Source: Bacteroidales bacterium (GTDB lineage Bacteria; Bacteroidota; Bacteroidia; Bacteroidales; UBA10428). Taken from it: a DNA stretch of 6,018 nucleotides. The DNA lies in NCBI GenBank assembly GCA_003508755.1, contig DNTK01000160.1:1-6018 (forward strand). Reading direction: 5' to 3'. Both the position numbers and the translations under genes were made by a program. Shown here piece by piece: positions 5,671 to 6,018 of the stretch. The first letter of the stretch is position 1, and every line of letters starts with the position of its first letter. The notes under the pieces are model-generated. The model did not search any database, had not been told where the DNA came from, and saw only the letters and a program-made list of their open reading frames with translations.

Positions 5671-5704
5671 GAAAGCCGGGATAGAATATCCTGGCTTTCT
5701 TTTT
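5671..5704 (+). terminator. Intrinsic terminator after the DUF4914 gene
   Basis: GAAAGCCGGGAT (5671-5682) pairs with ATCCTGGCTTTC (5688-5699) around the 5-nt loop AGAAT, a 12-bp stem with a single G-U pair, followed directly by TTTTT (5700-5704). It begins 22 bp past the stop codon and is a textbook Rho-independent terminator. The A-rich run before the stem would give weak function in the reverse direction too. Confidence 0.9.
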
Positions 5705-5781
5705 ACACCCCACCCCAAAACAATTCTATTCAAAACCTGTTTTTTACTTGTTTGTCCCCTAATTAACTATAAATTAATTCT

Positions 5782-5886
5782 ATGGATTCCATTTCATCAA
5801 TTACACTTGCCGCATTCAACCTGATTATGTTATTCTTGGGTGGAGTCGTAATTTGTTTGGGTAAAAAAGTTGTTTGGCAGCCTTAA
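5782..5886 (+). CDS. Possible single-pass membrane microprotein (34 aa)
   Basis: A 34-codon frame beginning ATGGATTCC and ending TAA. The peptide has a short polar N-terminus (MDSISS), one continuous hydrophobic stretch at about 7-27 ending in Gly-Gly-Val-Val-Ile-Cys-Leu-Gly, then a positively charged end (KKVVWQP). By the positive-inside rule the C-terminus would face the cytoplasm. The frame lies 77 bp past the DUF4914 terminator and 56 bp ahead of xth on the same strand. I do not recognise a family. The clean helix-plus-Lys layout is what real small membrane proteins look like, but a frame this short can arise by chance, and no good promoter or ribosome site decides the matter. Confidence 0.45.
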   Translation: MDSISSITLAAFNLIMLFLGGVVICLGKKVVWQP

Positions 5887-5942
5887 CGAATCAATAAATA
5901 GTTTCTATTTTTAACTGCAGATAGTTATAAAAACAGAATAAA

Positions 5943-6018
5943 ATGAAAATTCTCTCCTGGAACGTAAACGGATTGCGGGCTGTTGCGAAAAAAGATTTTT
6001 TTAAGGATTTTTCATCCT
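5943..6018 (+). CDS. xth: Exodeoxyribonuclease III, 5' part
   Basis: Only the first 25 codons lie in the window. They read MKILSWNVNGLRAVAKKDFF and then KDFSS, which is the highly conserved N-terminus of exodeoxyribonuclease III/AP endonuclease (EEP superfamily, usually about 250-270 residues). The asparagine in WNVNG is an active-site residue of the family. The enzyme cleaves DNA at abasic sites and degrades 3' ends during base-excision repair in the cytoplasm. The start is supported by the family alignment and by the A-rich leader, with no Shine-Dalgarno. The rest of the gene, including the catalytic Asp/His residues, runs past the right edge. Confidence 0.93.
   Translation, partial: MKILSWNVNGLRAVAKKDFFKDFSS

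Noticed and set aside
5896..5912. AAATAG-TTT-CTATTT followed by TT as a terminator for the small frame before xth.
   Set aside because: The six-pair stem is almost all A-T with a 3-nt loop and would be unstable; it is likely chance in AT-rich DNA.

Overview
The window looks like chromosomal DNA from an anaerobic or facultatively anaerobic member of the Bacteroidota. It is AT-rich, start codons lack Shine-Dalgarno sequences and sit in A/T-rich leaders, one promoter carries a perfect Bacteroidota-type -7 box (TATATTTG, consensus TAnnTTTG), and the large plus-strand gene resembles a family (DUF4914) known mainly from Bacteroides relatives. No rRNA, tRNA, CRISPR array, insertion sequence or phage gene was seen.

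Left part (1-3261, all minus strand): a tightly packed, probably single transcription unit, read right to left. The order is DUF134 helix-turn-helix/zinc-ribbon regulator; a small NifX/ORP-type metallocluster-binding protein; a small Gly/Arg-rich DUF5320 protein; an intergenic hairpin; a ZIP-family metal transporter; a second NifX/ORP-type protein with a Cys/His tail; a DUF89 (ARMT1-like) metal-dependent phosphatase; and the first 81 codons of a MinD-type P-loop ATPase with an inserted ferredoxin motif. Apart from the hairpin gap, neighbours overlap by 4 bp or are separated by only 4-12 bp. The gene set recalls the 'orange protein'/MinD-ATPase (COG1149) clusters of strict anaerobes, here combined with a metal importer and a damage-control phosphatase. 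I infer a metal-sulfur cluster assembly or metal homeostasis module. Its leader holds two near-identical palindromes that bracket the -7 box, which strongly suggests a repressor-controlled promoter, perhaps autoregulated by the DUF134 protein.

Middle (3262-3725): a divergent intergenic region of about 460 bp with that promoter/operator at its left end, a weak candidate promoter for the rightward gene, and a few small inverted repeats. I see no gene in it.

Right part (3726-6018, plus strand): a 640-residue protein matching DUF4914. It has no assigned function that I know of, but it retains, in the correct order, most signature blocks of ATP-dependent phosphoenolpyruvate carboxykinase, including counterparts of the three Mn2+ ligands and the P-loop. 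A strong intrinsic terminator follows, then a 34-codon open frame for a possible single-pass membrane microprotein, and finally the first 25 codons of exodeoxyribonuclease III (xth), cut by the window edge.

The main points for a second look are the PEPCK-like enzyme, the double-palindrome operator, the composition of the ORP-like operon, and an operon-internal hairpin whose only mismatch becomes a G-U pair in the expected transcript.
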